Shown here one piece after another: positions 1 to 7,399 of a stretch of 10,585 bases of DNA. The DNA comes from Paracoccaceae bacterium (GTDB taxonomy: Bacteria > Pseudomonadota > Alphaproteobacteria > Rhodobacterales > Rhodobacteraceae). The translations under genes and the position numbers were made by a program. The stretch lies in the NCBI GenBank assembly GCA_007128995.1, contig SKWJ01000119.1, positions 1 through 10,585 on the forward strand, given 5' to 3'. The notes beneath the pieces are model-generated. The model did not search any database and was not told where the DNA came from. It saw only the letters and a list, made by a program, of their open reading frames with translations. Numbering within the stretch: position 1 is the first letter of the stretch; the number at the start of each line of letters is the position of its first letter.

Positions 1-1
1 C

Positions 2-73
2 AGGTGGCGTTTTTCGTTGGGCGGCGGGGGCAAAACCGGTACGCCTCTTGGCGCGCCTGTCGCTTCCGCGTAA
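2..73 (+). CDS. Possible 3' end of an upstream gene (partial, unidentified)
   Basis: From base 2 this frame is open for 23 codons and ends at a TAA (71-73). It would give a glycine-rich tail containing GGGGKTGTP. The stop lies 30 bases before the tex start and just before the tex ribosome binding site, which fits the end of an upstream gene in the same transcription unit. I do not recognise the protein, and so short a stretch could be open by chance. The other two + frames are also open across bases 1-103 but run on into tex, which makes them less likely. Confidence 0.35.
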   Translation, partial: RWRFSLGGGGKTGTPLGAPVASA

Positions 74-91
74 ACAGAAGGCTCATTACCC

Positions 92-97
92 AAGGAG
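92..97 (+). promoter_or_regulatory. Shine-Dalgarno site of tex
   Basis: AAGGAG lies 6 bases before the GTG at 104 and decides the start. An ATG at 100 is only 2 bases from this site and out of frame with tex; it opens a frame of only 15 codons, so GTG at 104 is the better start. Confidence 0.75.
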
Positions 98-103
98 CCA
101 TGC

Positions 104-2416
104 GTGCAAGATCCTCACCCGCGTATCACCCAAAACATCGCTACTGACATCAACGCCCGCCCGGCGCAGGTTGCGAGTGCAATCGCGCTTCTGGACTCAG
201 GTGCCACAGTGCCTTTCGTCGCGCGCTATCGGAAGGAAGCAACAGGCGGTCTAGATGATACACAGTTGCGCATGCTCGCAGACCGCCTTGCCTATCTGCG
301 CGAGCTTGAAGCGCGGCGAAAAGTGATCCTTGAATCGATCCGGACACAGGGCAAGCTGACGGATACGCTTGCGCGCGATATTGCACAGGCTGAAACAAAG
401 GCCGTGCTGGAAGATGTCTATCTGCCCTACAAGCCCAAGCGGCGGACCAAGGCAATGATCGCGCGAGAGAACGGGCTGGAGCCACTGCTTCAGGCCATTC
501 TGTCCAATCGGAAGGTAGATCCTGAAACTCTGGCGGAATCTTATCTGAACGATACCGTCATAACGGTGAAGGCGGCGCTGGAAGGTGCGCGCGACATTCT
601 GGCTGAGGATCTGAGTGAACGTGCAACCCTGCTGGGCAAGCTGCGCACGTTCCTGCGCGCGAATGCGATCATCAGAGCAAGGGTCTTGCCGGGGAAAGAG
701 GCGCAAGGGGCCAAGTTTTCGGATTATTTTGATCATTCCGAAGCCTGGGCACAGATTCCCTCGCATCGGGCATTGGCAATCTTGCGCGCGGCCAAGGAAG
801 AAATCGTGACGATTGATATCGGACCAGACCCCGAAGCCGGGCTTGCGCGCGTTCAGGATATGGTCGCAGCAGAGATCGGGGGGATGGGCAGTGCTGTCGG
901 CGATGTCTGGTTGCGCAAATTTGCCGAATGGACCTGGCGCGTAAAGCTGAGCCTCGCGATGTATTCTGATCTGATGTCAGAATTGCGCCGGCGCGCCCAT
1001 GAAGACGCGATATCCGTTTTCGCGCGTAATCTGAAGGACTTGCTTCTGGCGGCACCGGCTGGTCCTCGGGCCACAGTTGGCCTTGATCCGGGCATCAGGA
1101 CCGGCGTCAAAATGGCTGTGGTCGATGCAACAGGCAAGCTGCTCGAGACTGATACCCTGTACCCTTTTGCCCCCCGCAATGATCTCCGCGGGGCGCAGTC
1201 GCGTTTGCTGGATGCGATCCGAAAGCATGGTGTTGAACTGATTGCGGTCGGAAATGGAACGGCCAGCCGCGAGACACAGGCCATGGTCACGGCGGCGTTG
1301 AAAGCATTGCCCCGCGACATTGCGCAACCGACGGCTGTGATCGTCTCTGAGGCAGGCGCGTCGATCTATTCGGCCTCGGAACTCGCAGCGCGCGAATTTC
1401 CCGAGTTGGATGTCTCTTTGCGCGGTGCGGTTTCTATAGCGCGGCGGTTGCAAGACCCTCTTGCCGAACTGGTCAAGATCGCCCCGCAATCCATCGGCGT
1501 CGGTCAGTATCAGCATGATGTGGACCAGCGGCGGCTGACACAGGCGCTGGATGGCGTCGTCGAAGATGCCGTGAATGCGGTTGGGGTCGAGTTGAACATC
1601 GCCTCGGCGCCATTGCTGGCACGTGTTGCCGGGCTGAGCGCGTCGCTGGCGCAGGCAGTTGTCGCGCATCGTGATGCACAGGGCGCTTTCAGCAACCGTC
1701 GGGCCTTGTTGAAAGTGCCGGGACTGGGGCCGAAAGCCTATGAGCAATGCGCAGGCTTCTTGCGGATCAGCGAGAGTTCCGAACCGCTCGATGCCACATC
1801 AGTTCACCCCGAAGCTTATGAGGTGGCACGTCGCATTGTCGCTGCTTCCGGTCGCGAGATCAGCGCACTCATGAAAGAACCAGACACGCTGCGACGCTTG
1901 CGCCCCGATGATTTCGTCGATGCGGATTTCGGTTTGCCGACTGTCCGCGATATTTTTGACGAACTCGAAAAGCCCGGGCGTGACCCGCGTCCAGATTTTG
2001 TAACCGCGCGTTTTGCCGAGGGCGTTGACGATATCCGTGACCTGCGGCCGGGCATGATTCTGGAAGGTACAGTCACGAATGTGGCGGCGTTCGGGGCCTT
2101 TGTAGATATTGGCGTGCATCAGGATGGGTTGGTCCATGTCAGCCAACTGGCGGATCGCTTCGTGAAAGACCCCCATAGTGTTGTCAAGGCCGGGGATGTG
2201 GTCAAAGTGCGCGTGACAGAGGTCGATGTCGTGCGCAAGCGTATCGGGCTGAGCATGCGAAAACAGGTTGACACTGCCCATGCGCGAGAACCGTCGCCTG
2301 CACCGCGTGGTCAGGCTGGAAAAGCTTCTGACGCGCGCCCGGCTGTACCAGATCGGACCACAGGTCAGGGCGCACTGGGCGCGGCCCTGCAGCAGGCACT
2401 TGTCAAAAAGCGCTGA
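104..2416 (+). CDS. tex: Tex family RNA-binding transcription accessory protein
   Basis: Tex is a conserved cytoplasmic nucleic-acid-binding protein related to eukaryotic Spt6, implicated in transcription and RNA metabolism. The 770 residues match the usual family length (about 770-780). The order of parts is typical: a helical Tex N-terminal region including the motif VPFVARYRKEATGGL near residues 36-50; a YqgF/RNase H-like domain beginning at GLDPGIRTG near residue 326; a helix-hairpin-helix region around residues 500-560 (KVPGLGPKAYEQCAGFLRI); and an S1 RNA-binding domain from about residue 649 to 720 (GTVTNVAAFGAFVDIG, GLVHVSQLADRFV). A low-complexity, basic tail of about 45 residues follows. 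Start is GTG at 104, supported by AAGGAG 6 bases upstream. The gene is intact and converges on rimO. Confidence 0.96.
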   Translation: MQDPHPRITQNIATDINARPAQVASAIALLDSGATVPFVARYRKEATGGLDDTQLRMLADRLAYLRELEARRKVILESIRTQGKLTDTLARDIAQAETKAVLEDVYLPYKPKRRTKAMIARENGLEPLLQAILSNRKVDPETLAESYLNDTVITVKAALEGARDILAEDLSERATLLGKLRTFLRANAIIRARVLPGKEAQGAKFSDYFDHSEAWAQIPSHRALAILRAAKEEIVTIDIGPDPEAGLARVQDMVAAEIGGMGSAVGDVWLRKFAEWTWRVKLSLAMYSDLMSELRRRAHEDAISVFARNLKDLLLAAPAGPRATVGLDPGIRTGVKMAVVDATGKLLETDTLYPFAPRNDLRGAQSRLLDAIRKHGVELIAVGNGTASRETQAMVTAALKALPRDIAQPTAVIVSEAGASIYSASELAAREFPELDVSLRGAVSIARRLQDPLAELVKIAPQSIGVGQYQHDVDQRRLTQALDGVVEDAVNAVGVELNIASAPLLARVAGLSASLAQAVVAHRDAQGAFSNRRALLKVPGLGPKAYEQCAGFLRISESSEPLDATSVHPEAYEVARRIVAASGREISALMKEPDTLRRLRPDDFVDADFGLPTVRDIFDELEKPGRDPRPDFVTARFAEGVDDIRDLRPGMILEGTVTNVAAFGAFVDIGVHQDGLVHVSQLADRFVKDPHSVVKAGDVVKVRVTEVDVVRKRIGLSMRKQVDTAHAREPSPAPRGQAGKASDARPAVPDRTTGQGALGAALQQALVKKR

Positions 2417-2426
2417 GCAGTTGGCG

Positions 2427-2467
2427 CGCGCTGCAAACCCCTTTGGTCACGGCAGGTTTGCGGCGCG
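2427..2467 (+). terminator. Inverted repeat, probable terminator of tex
   Basis: In the 84-base gap between the convergent tex and rimO genes, bases 2427-2439 pair with 2455-2467. The stem is 13 bp: GCAAACC with GGTTTGC, one T-G wobble, then five G/C pairs. The loop is 15 bases, and a short TTT (2468-2470) follows on the + strand. The wobble becomes an A-C mismatch and no T run follows when read on the minus strand, so the element suits tex better than rimO. The T run is short, so strength is uncertain. Confidence 0.55.
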
Positions 2468-2500
2468 TTTCATCCGCTTTGGGCCTGAACCTTGGCCTTT

Positions 2501-3892
2501 TCAGCCGCGTGTAACGATCTGCCCCCAAAGATCATAAGCATCGGCTTCGTCAACCTCGACTGTCAGAATGTCACCTAGCTGCAAGCCCTCGGTCGCTTCA
2601 TCGATGAAAAGGTTGCCGTCAATCTCGGGCGCATCGGCTTTGGTACGGCAGGTTGCTATTCCATCGGCGTCAATCTCATCGACGATAACATCAAGGTGCT
2701 GGCCGAGTTTCGCCGCGAGTTTCGCCTCGGATATGGCTTGCGCTTTTTCCATGAAGCGGGTCCAGCGTTCGGCCTTCAGCGTGTCCGGCACATGGTCTGG
2801 CAACGCGTTCGAGCGCGCCCCGGCAACGTTTTCATACTGGAAACATCCAACCCGGTCGAGCTGTGCTTCGTCAAGCCAGTCGAGCAGATGCTCAAACTCC
2901 GCCTCGGTCTCGCCGGGATAGCCAACGATGAAGGTGGATCGCAGGGCGATTTCGGGACAAATAGAGCGCCATTCCGCGATTCGGTCCAGTGTCTTCTCGC
3001 CTGCTGCAGGGCGGGCCATGCGCCGCAGCGTGTCCGGGTGCGAATGCTGAAACGGTATGTCAAGATAGGGCAGCACCAGCCCCTCGGCCATGAGCGGGAT
3101 CAGGTCACGCACATGCGGATAGGGATAGATGTAGTGCAGCCGCACCCAAGCGCCAAGCCCGCCCAGATCACGCGCAAGATCAGTTATATGCGCACGATGT
3201 CCGCGCTCTGCCGCGTGTTTAATGTCAACTCCGTAGGCCGACGTGTCCTGCGAGATCACAAGCAGTTCTCGCACACCCGCAGCGACCAGTTTTTCGGCTT
3301 CGCGCAGCACTGCATGTGCCGGGCGCGAAACCAGCCTGCCACGCATGTCAGGGATGATGCAGAACTTGCACTTGTGGTTGCACCCTTCGGAAATCTTTAA
3401 GTAACTGTAATGTCGAGGTGTCAGGCTGACGCTCGATCCCGGCAACAGGTCAATGAATGGGTCCGGCGATGGCGGCACGGCTGCATGCACGGCGTCCAGC
3501 ACCTGCTCATACTGGTGCGGTCCTGTCACAGCCAGCACCTTCGGGTGAGCACCCGTAATATAGTCCGGTTCTGCCCCAAGGCAGCCTGTGACGATAACGC
3601 GCCCGTTTTCCTTAAGGGCTTCGCCGATTGCTTCCAGGCTTTCAGCTTTCGCACTGTCAAGAAACCCGCATGTGTTGACGACCACGGCATCCGCTCCGGC
3701 ATAATCGGGCGAGATGGCGTAACCTTCGGCACGCAGCCGCGTCAGGATACGCTCGCTGTCCACAAGGGCCTTCGGACATCCGAGACTGACCATGCCGATG
3801 GTCGGCTGGCCGGGGCGTGAGGTGTCGCGCAACAGTGCACGAGGGGCGATATCGGGGCGAAGACTGGGCGGGTTCTGAGACATGAGCGGCAT
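2501..3892 (-). CDS. rimO: Ribosomal protein S12 methylthiotransferase RimO
   Basis: RimO is a radical-SAM enzyme that adds a methylthio group to a conserved aspartate of ribosomal protein S12, using two [4Fe-4S] clusters. The N-terminal UPF0004 domain starts near residue 31 ([15 protein letters not shown]) and has cluster ligands Cys39, Cys75 and Cys104. The radical-SAM motif CNHKCKFC gives Cys171, Cys175 and Cys178. A C-terminal TRAM domain covers roughly residues 390-460. [12 protein letters not shown] and the acidic TRAM domain favour RimO over the tRNA-modifying MiaB. The product is 463 residues against about 440 for E. coli; the extra length is a leader before the first domain. The start is uncertain: ATG at 3892 and ATG at 3883 are in frame, and neither has a clear Shine-Dalgarno site. 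The upstream flavoprotein gene ends 30 bases before the first ATG, so the two are probably cotranscribed. Confidence 0.96.
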   Translation of the reverse strand: MPLMSQNPPSLRPDIAPRALLRDTSRPGQPTIGMVSLGCPKALVDSERILTRLRAEGYAISPDYAGADAVVVNTCGFLDSAKAESLEAIGEALKENGRVIVTGCLGAEPDYITGAHPKVLAVTGPHQYEQVLDAVHAAVPPSPDPFIDLLPGSSVSLTPRHYSYLKISEGCNHKCKFCIIPDMRGRLVSRPAHAVLREAEKLVAAGVRELLVISQDTSAYGVDIKHAAERGHRAHITDLARDLGGLGAWVRLHYIYPYPHVRDLIPLMAEGLVLPYLDIPFQHSHPDTLRRMARPAAGEKTLDRIAEWRSICPEIALRSTFIVGYPGETEAEFEHLLDWLDEAQLDRVGCFQYENVAGARSNALPDHVPDTLKAERWTRFMEKAQAISEAKLAAKLGQHLDVIVDEIDADGIATCRTKADAPEIDGNLFIDEATEGLQLGDILTVEVDEADAYDLWGQIVTRG

Positions 3893-3922
3893 ATAAGCCA
3901 GTGTGAACGGCGCGGAAAGCCC

Positions 3923-5119
3923 TTATGCGGCGCGACGCGGCAGCAGACTGCCACCAAGGCGGCGCGCCAGCCGGAAGAGAACACGCGTGCCCAGATCGGC
4001 ATAGTCCAGTTCACCCGCCAGTAGTCTGAGATAGGTACGGCTCATAGACGGGTTGCGCTCTACCGCGCGGGGGAAATAGGCGCGCACCGGACGTGCGTAA
4101 ATCAGGGCACGAATGCGCCTTGCGGCATCCATCTCGCGGTGAATCGGTGCCAGCCGGCGCAGATAGGCTGCCATTGCGGAATCGGGTCCGTTGCCTGCGA
4201 GAGCTTCGATCGCTGCCTGCGCTGCAAGCTGGCCGGATTTCAGCGCCCATGCAATGCCTTCACCCGTAATCGGGTCGACAAGTCCGGCGGCGTCGCCAGC
4301 CAGAAGTGCGCGCCCTCCGCCCGGTATTTTCCGGTAAGCGCCAAATGGCAGGAAAGCGCCTTTACATTTTATCTCGCCTTGTTCTGCCAACGCCGGGGCA
4401 TGGCGCGCAAGATAGGCCTGGAAATGCGCTTTCATGTCAGGGTTTCGGGCGTGAATGCCGCCAACGCCAAGTGTGATCGACTCGCGTTTGGGAAAGACCC
4501 ACCCATATCCCCAATCAGCGGCCCCGAGATCGATTTCCGTCGTGTTATCCTCGATCAGGGAACGATCAAGTTCCACCTCAAGGCCAAACCCTATCTGGGC
4601 AGGGTCAAAAGCGCGGCCAAACACGCTGCGCGCGACAAGGCTGTTTGCGCCATCTGCTCCGACCAGAACGGAACCTTGGAGTATGCGCCCATCAGCAAGC
4701 GTGATAGTCGCGGACGCATGATCAACCGCGCTTATTCGGACAGGAGCAAAGACGTCTGCTCCTGCGGTTACGGCGTGGTTGTGCAACGTCGCATCAAAGG
4801 CACGTCGCATTGTCATCTGTAACGGAGGGGCGTCTTCCTGCTGGCTGATGATGCGCCCGCCAAAGGCAAGGCGAACACTGTCCGAGGTCAGGAACAGGTC
4901 GCTGTCCGGTGTCACACCAAAGATCTCGTCAAGATAGCGGATCGACCGGCCGGTGACGCCGCCACCGCATAGTTTTTCGCGCGGGAAGGGGGATTTGTCC
5001 ACTAACGCCACGGAAAGCCCTGCGGCTGCTGCCGTTGCCGCGCAGGCGCTGCCAGCAGGACCGGAGCCAACGACAATCAGGTCAAATATCTGTGGCATGT
5101 CGGGCTTCTGTCTTATCAT
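3923..5119 (-). CDS. Geranylgeranyl reductase family FAD-dependent oxidoreductase
   Basis: This is a flavoprotein of the geranylgeranyl-reductase family, which reduces isoprenoid double bonds in chlorophyll or archaeal-type lipids and includes other NAD(P)/FAD oxidoreductases of unknown substrate. In 398 residues it shows the FAD-binding GSGPAGS at 18-24, the family hallmark DKSPFPREKLCGGG at 41-54, GADGANS at 154-160, YGWVFPK at 205-211, and the second FAD motif GDAAGLVDPITGEGI at 275-289. All key motifs look intact. The start is ATG at 5119, with AAGG 6 bases upstream; an in-frame ATG at 5098, closer to the Rossmann motif, is an alternative. Its neighbour downstream is rimO and no carotenoid or bacteriochlorophyll gene is nearby, so calling it BchP would be unwarranted. 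The substrate is unknown. Confidence 0.85.
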   Translation of the reverse strand: MIRQKPDMPQIFDLIVVGSGPAGSACAATAAAAGLSVALVDKSPFPREKLCGGGVTGRSIRYLDEIFGVTPDSDLFLTSDSVRLAFGGRIISQQEDAPPLQMTMRRAFDATLHNHAVTAGADVFAPVRISAVDHASATITLADGRILQGSVLVGADGANSLVARSVFGRAFDPAQIGFGLEVELDRSLIEDNTTEIDLGAADWGYGWVFPKRESITLGVGGIHARNPDMKAHFQAYLARHAPALAEQGEIKCKGAFLPFGAYRKIPGGGRALLAGDAAGLVDPITGEGIAWALKSGQLAAQAAIEALAGNGPDSAMAAYLRRLAPIHREMDAARRIRALIYARPVRAYFPRAVERNPSMSRTYLRLLAGELDYADLGTRVLFRLARRLGGSLLPRRAA

Positions 5120-5232
5120 TGGGAACCTTGTCCATTTGGTACTTCAGTGTCTGGATCATGGCCAGTTTATTATTCTTTGACGGATTGTATCGGCCAGTTG
5201 CTGCAGACCGATAGCCACAATAACAGGCAAGT

Positions 5233-5841
5233 TCAGGTTTCGCGCCATGCTTGCAGGTGTTCATTCACATGCCAGCAGGCCGTCGGGGCCATTCGCGCGC
5301 GCAGCCTTTCCAACCGCCAGGCCGGAGCGACACTCATCTGTGACTGAGGTGCCGGGCGGGGCGACATATGCCAGCGACTTTCCACCCCTGGCGCACCGCC
5401 TGTCTCAGGGGTGAGCATAAGCCCTAAAAACGTACCGTCTTGTGTGTGGTTACGGCGGCGGGCCAGCCCGGTTTCTGCGGCCAGATGCAGACGGCGCGTT
5501 GGGGTCAGTGCCGGGGGGGCTGTCAGTTCGACCACCACCAGAGCCACCGCGCCCGAGCGCAGCGCATCTTCCGCGCAAGCCAGCGCGTCGGCTTCACGCC
5601 GGGGGGTGAGTGTGATCAATCCTTCGGGGCTTGCCCAGTCACGCAAGCCGAGGGGATAGACATGTTCTGTATGGGCGCGTGTCCTGATCCAGATCACTGG
5701 TGCGGCTTTAGGCTGCCTTGCCATGATCCAGGCTGCCAGAACCCGACGTGCAGGGCCGCAAAATTCATGTGCCCGCCCGGATTGAAGCTGCAAGATGTCG
5801 CGAAGCAGGTCTGGTTGCGGGGCGATGGCGCGTGCAGGCAT
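5233..5841 (-). CDS. ImuA-like protein (SOS-regulated, stand-alone)
   Basis: The 202-residue product resembles ImuA, the RecA/SulA-like accessory protein of the mutagenic ImuA-ImuB-DnaE2 translesion system. Similar features are the central stretch with PVIWIRTR, LITLTPRREADALACAEDALRSG and VVVELTAPPALTPTRRLHLAAE (about residues 48-125), then a C-terminal segment with ESRWHMSPRP. I recognise this pattern from memory and cannot score it. No Walker A P-loop is visible; EFCGPARRV stands where RecA would bind ATP, as expected for ImuA relatives. It is slightly short for ImuA. The start is fixed: a TGA immediately precedes ATG 5841 in frame. The Shine-Dalgarno is weak (GGA, 8-9 bases upstream). A perfect LexA box overlaps its predicted promoter, independently supporting an SOS role. 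imuB and dnaE2 are absent from the window; the next gene downstream, after 113 bases, is the flavoprotein. Confidence 0.65.
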   Translation of the reverse strand: MPARAIAPQPDLLRDILQLQSGRAHEFCGPARRVLAAWIMARQPKAAPVIWIRTRAHTEHVYPLGLRDWASPEGLITLTPRREADALACAEDALRSGAVALVVVELTAPPALTPTRRLHLAAETGLARRRNHTQDGTFLGLMLTPETGGAPGVESRWHMSPRPAPQSQMSVAPAWRLERLRARMAPTACWHVNEHLQAWRET

Positions 5842-5847
5842 TCAAAT

Positions 5848-5862
5848 GTTCCATTTTTGTTC
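5848..5862 (-). promoter_or_regulatory. LexA (SOS) box
   Basis: On the + strand this reads GTTC, seven bases, GTTC (GAAC-N7-GAAC in the direction of the ImuA-like gene). It exactly matches the direct-repeat operator known for alphaproteobacterial LexA. It ends 6 bases before the ImuA-like start codon and sits just downstream of a candidate -10 box, about where transcription should begin, a position expected to repress. The ImuA-type neighbour makes chance occurrence less likely. Confidence 0.8.
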
Positions 5863-5863
5863 T

Positions 5864-5891
5864 ATATTACCATGGTTTTCCTGTCACGCAA
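5864..5891 (-). promoter_or_regulatory. Predicted sigma-70-type promoter of the ImuA-like gene
   Basis: Reading the minus strand, TTGCGT (5891-5886) and TAATAT (5869-5864) are 16 bases apart, a good -35/-10 pair. The expected transcription start, near 5857, falls inside the LexA box and would leave a leader of only about 16 bases. This is an assignment by eye. Confidence 0.5.
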
Positions 5892-5966
5892 TCCTGTTTC
5901 GCGCCGTCTGAAATCCGGGTGCGGCGCGCGCAACGCTCTGTTACTGCTGGACGCAACAGGTTCATG

Positions 5967-5975
5967 AAAGGAGGA
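5967..5975 (+). promoter_or_regulatory. Strong Shine-Dalgarno site of the I78-family lipoprotein
   Basis: AAAGGAGGA stands 4 bases before the ATG at 5980 and is the strongest ribosome binding site in the window. It fixes the start of this short gene and argues that it is really translated. Confidence 0.8.
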
Positions 5976-5979
5976 GCAT

Positions 5980-6252
5980 ATGTTCCGTGCCATGGTTCTT
6001 TTGTCGTCATTCGCCCTTGCAGCCTGCATGCAGGACAGCCCTTTGGATGGTGACGGTCTGTCGCCTTCCTGCGCGGCACCCGAGCTGCAAGAGCTTGTTG
6101 GCCAACCGCTCACCGAACTGGACGAGACGTCCTTGCCACAGCCGTACCGGATCATCGCTCCGGACATGGCGGTCACAATGGACTGGAACCCAGCGCGCCT
6201 GAATATTGAACATGATGAAGCCAATGTCATCACGCGGATCGCCTGTGGCTGA
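5980..6252 (+). CDS. Small lipoprotein of the I78 peptidase-inhibitor family
   Basis: The 90-residue product starts with a lipoprotein signal: a short hydrophobic stretch (residues 5-15) and the lipobox LAAC with Cys16 as the lipidation site. Met17 follows, and there is no Asp at that position to retain the protein in the inner membrane, so outer-membrane location is likely. The mature part matches the I78 inhibitor pattern: LVGQPLTELD near 39-48, YRIIAPDMAVTMDWNPARLNIEHDE at about 56-80, and ITRIACG at the end. Cys31 and Cys89 are placed to form the disulfide usual in the family. Known members inhibit serine proteases such as elastase, but most bacterial members are untested. The reactive loop and the target cannot be assigned from sequence. 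The gene diverges from the ImuA-like gene and lies 69 bases before the aldo/keto reductase. Confidence 0.8.
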   Translation: MFRAMVLLSSFALAACMQDSPLDGDGLSPSCAAPELQELVGQPLTELDETSLPQPYRIIAPDMAVTMDWNPARLNIEHDEANVITRIACG

Positions 6253-6261
6253 GATCTGGGC

Positions 6262-6278
6262 TTTTGCTTCTGGCAAAA
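6262..6278 (+). other. Short hairpin after the I78 lipoprotein gene
   Basis: TTTTGC (6262-6267) pairs with GCAAAA (6273-6278) around a 5-base loop, 10 bases after the lipoprotein stop. No T run follows, so it may be a weak transcript-processing or attenuating hairpin, or chance. Confidence 0.25.
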
Positions 6279-6321
6279 CGCGATAGATTGCACCTGAAAT
6301 GCCAGCAGAGGAATATGGCGG

Positions 6322-7362
6322 ATGCAAAAACAAAGACTTGGGCAGTCAGATCTCATGGTGTCGGACTATTGTCTGGGTACGATGACATATGGCAGCCAGA
6401 CGGATGAAGTGGATGCGCACCGACAGCTGGATATGGCCCGTGATGCCGGAATCAATTTTCTCGATGCTGCTGAAATGTATCCGGTCAACCCGGTCTTGTT
6501 CGAAACGGCCGGCGCGACCGAAGCCATCATCGGCCGATGGGTGGCCAGCCGCAAACCTGAAGATCTTGTGATCGCGACCAAGATCACCGGGGCCGGTTCG
6601 GTGGCTGTGCCGGACGAAGCCCCGATTTCGGCCAAGCGCATGCGCGATGCTACCGAGGCGTCGCTGCGCCGCCTGCAGGTGGATTGTATCGATATCTATC
6701 AGCTGCATTGGCCCAACCGGGGCTCTTACCATTTCCGCAAAAGCTGGGGCTATAACCCTTCTCAGCAGAACCGTGTTGAGACGATTTCCCATATGCGCGA
6801 AATCCTGACTTGCGCGCAGGAGTTGATCACGGAAGGAAAGATACGTCATATCGCCCTGTCCAACGAAACGGCCTGGGGACTGAGCACATGGTTGCACCTT
6901 GCAGAAACCGAAGCGCTGCCAAGGGTGCTGACTTTGCAGAACGAATACTCGTTGCTGTGCCGGTTTTTCGATCTGGATCTGGCAGAAGCCTGCGTGCTCG
7001 AGAATGTTCCGCTGCTGGCCTATTCCCCCCTCGCGGCCGGACTGTTGACGGGCAAATACGCAGGAAATGTCATACCAGAAGATTCCCGACGCGCGCGCTC
7101 TTCAGATCTGGGCGGGCGCATTACAGGCCGGGTGTTCGAGGCCGTGTCAGGCTATCTCGCAATTGCCCATGAATTCGGTCTTGATCCGGTTCATATGGCG
7201 ATTGAATGGACCCGGACGCGGCCTGCAAAGACACTTCCAATCATCGGGGCGACAAATTCCGAACAATTGGCGCATCTGTTGGCTGGTGAGGGAACTGTCA
7301 TTGAGGCTGAGGTAAAAGCGGCAATTGACCGGCTGAACAGGGCCATGCCAATGGTTTTCTGA
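6322..7362 (+). CDS. Aldo/keto reductase, Tas-like
   Basis: This is an NADP(H)-dependent oxidoreductase of the aldo/keto reductase superfamily, closest in my reading to the E. coli Tas protein, which has the same length (346 residues). The catalytic tetrad is visible: Asp48 and Tyr53 in FLDAAEMYPV, Lys87 in VIATKITG and His129 in YQLHWP. Further family signatures are the strand IRHIALSNETAWG, the stretch LTLQNEYSLL, LLAYSPLAAGLLTGKY and the C-terminal cofactor region PIIGATNSEQL. The start is ATG at 6322, with AGAGGA 9 bases upstream; an ATG at 6315 is out of frame. The physiological substrate is unknown; Tas was first noted as a suppressor of tyrosine starvation in E. coli, which does not define its reaction. 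Probably cytoplasmic. Confidence 0.92.
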   Translation: MQKQRLGQSDLMVSDYCLGTMTYGSQTDEVDAHRQLDMARDAGINFLDAAEMYPVNPVLFETAGATEAIIGRWVASRKPEDLVIATKITGAGSVAVPDEAPISAKRMRDATEASLRRLQVDCIDIYQLHWPNRGSYHFRKSWGYNPSQQNRVETISHMREILTCAQELITEGKIRHIALSNETAWGLSTWLHLAETEALPRVLTLQNEYSLLCRFFDLDLAEACVLENVPLLAYSPLAAGLLTGKYAGNVIPEDSRRARSSDLGGRITGRVFEAVSGYLAIAHEFGLDPVHMAIEWTRTRPAKTLPIIGATNSEQLAHLLAGEGTVIEAEVKAAIDRLNRAMPMVF

Positions 7363-7399
7363 GATCGGGGAGTTTTCCTTGTTGCCAGTGACTGAGCTT

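Noticed and set aside
100..147. ATG at 100 as the start of tex or of a short upstream peptide
   Set aside because: It is out of frame with tex, ends after 15 codons, and is only 2 bases from AAGGAG. GTG 104 has the proper spacing.
977..1747. Long open frame on the minus strand inside tex
   Set aside because: It lies wholly opposite the well-supported tex gene, its product is rich in Arg and Gln without a recognisable domain, and it is explained by tex codon bias.
2696..3400. 234-codon + strand frame opposite rimO
   Set aside because: rimO is certain from its six cluster cysteines and TRAM domain; the antisense product has no domain or ribosome binding site.
4139..4822. 227-codon + strand frame opposite the flavoprotein gene
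   Set aside because: The minus strand encodes every FAD-family motif; the antisense product looks like a codon-bias shadow.
5082..5264. 60-codon minus-strand frame across the gap upstream of the flavoprotein
   Set aside because: It overlaps the ImuA-like 3' end and the flavoprotein start in another frame, has no recognisable features, and is probably chance in a 113-base gap.
5900..5928. 7-bp inverted repeat in the divergent region as a terminator or operator
   Set aside because: G/C-rich 7-bp repeats with 15-base loops are common in such DNA, and no T run or partner signal supports it; mentioned only as context.
5440..5967. 175-codon + strand frame opposite the ImuA-like gene
   Set aside because: It is rich in Cys, Arg and His with no domain, and its codons run through the LexA box and promoter. 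The minus-strand gene has both the conserved pattern and regulation.
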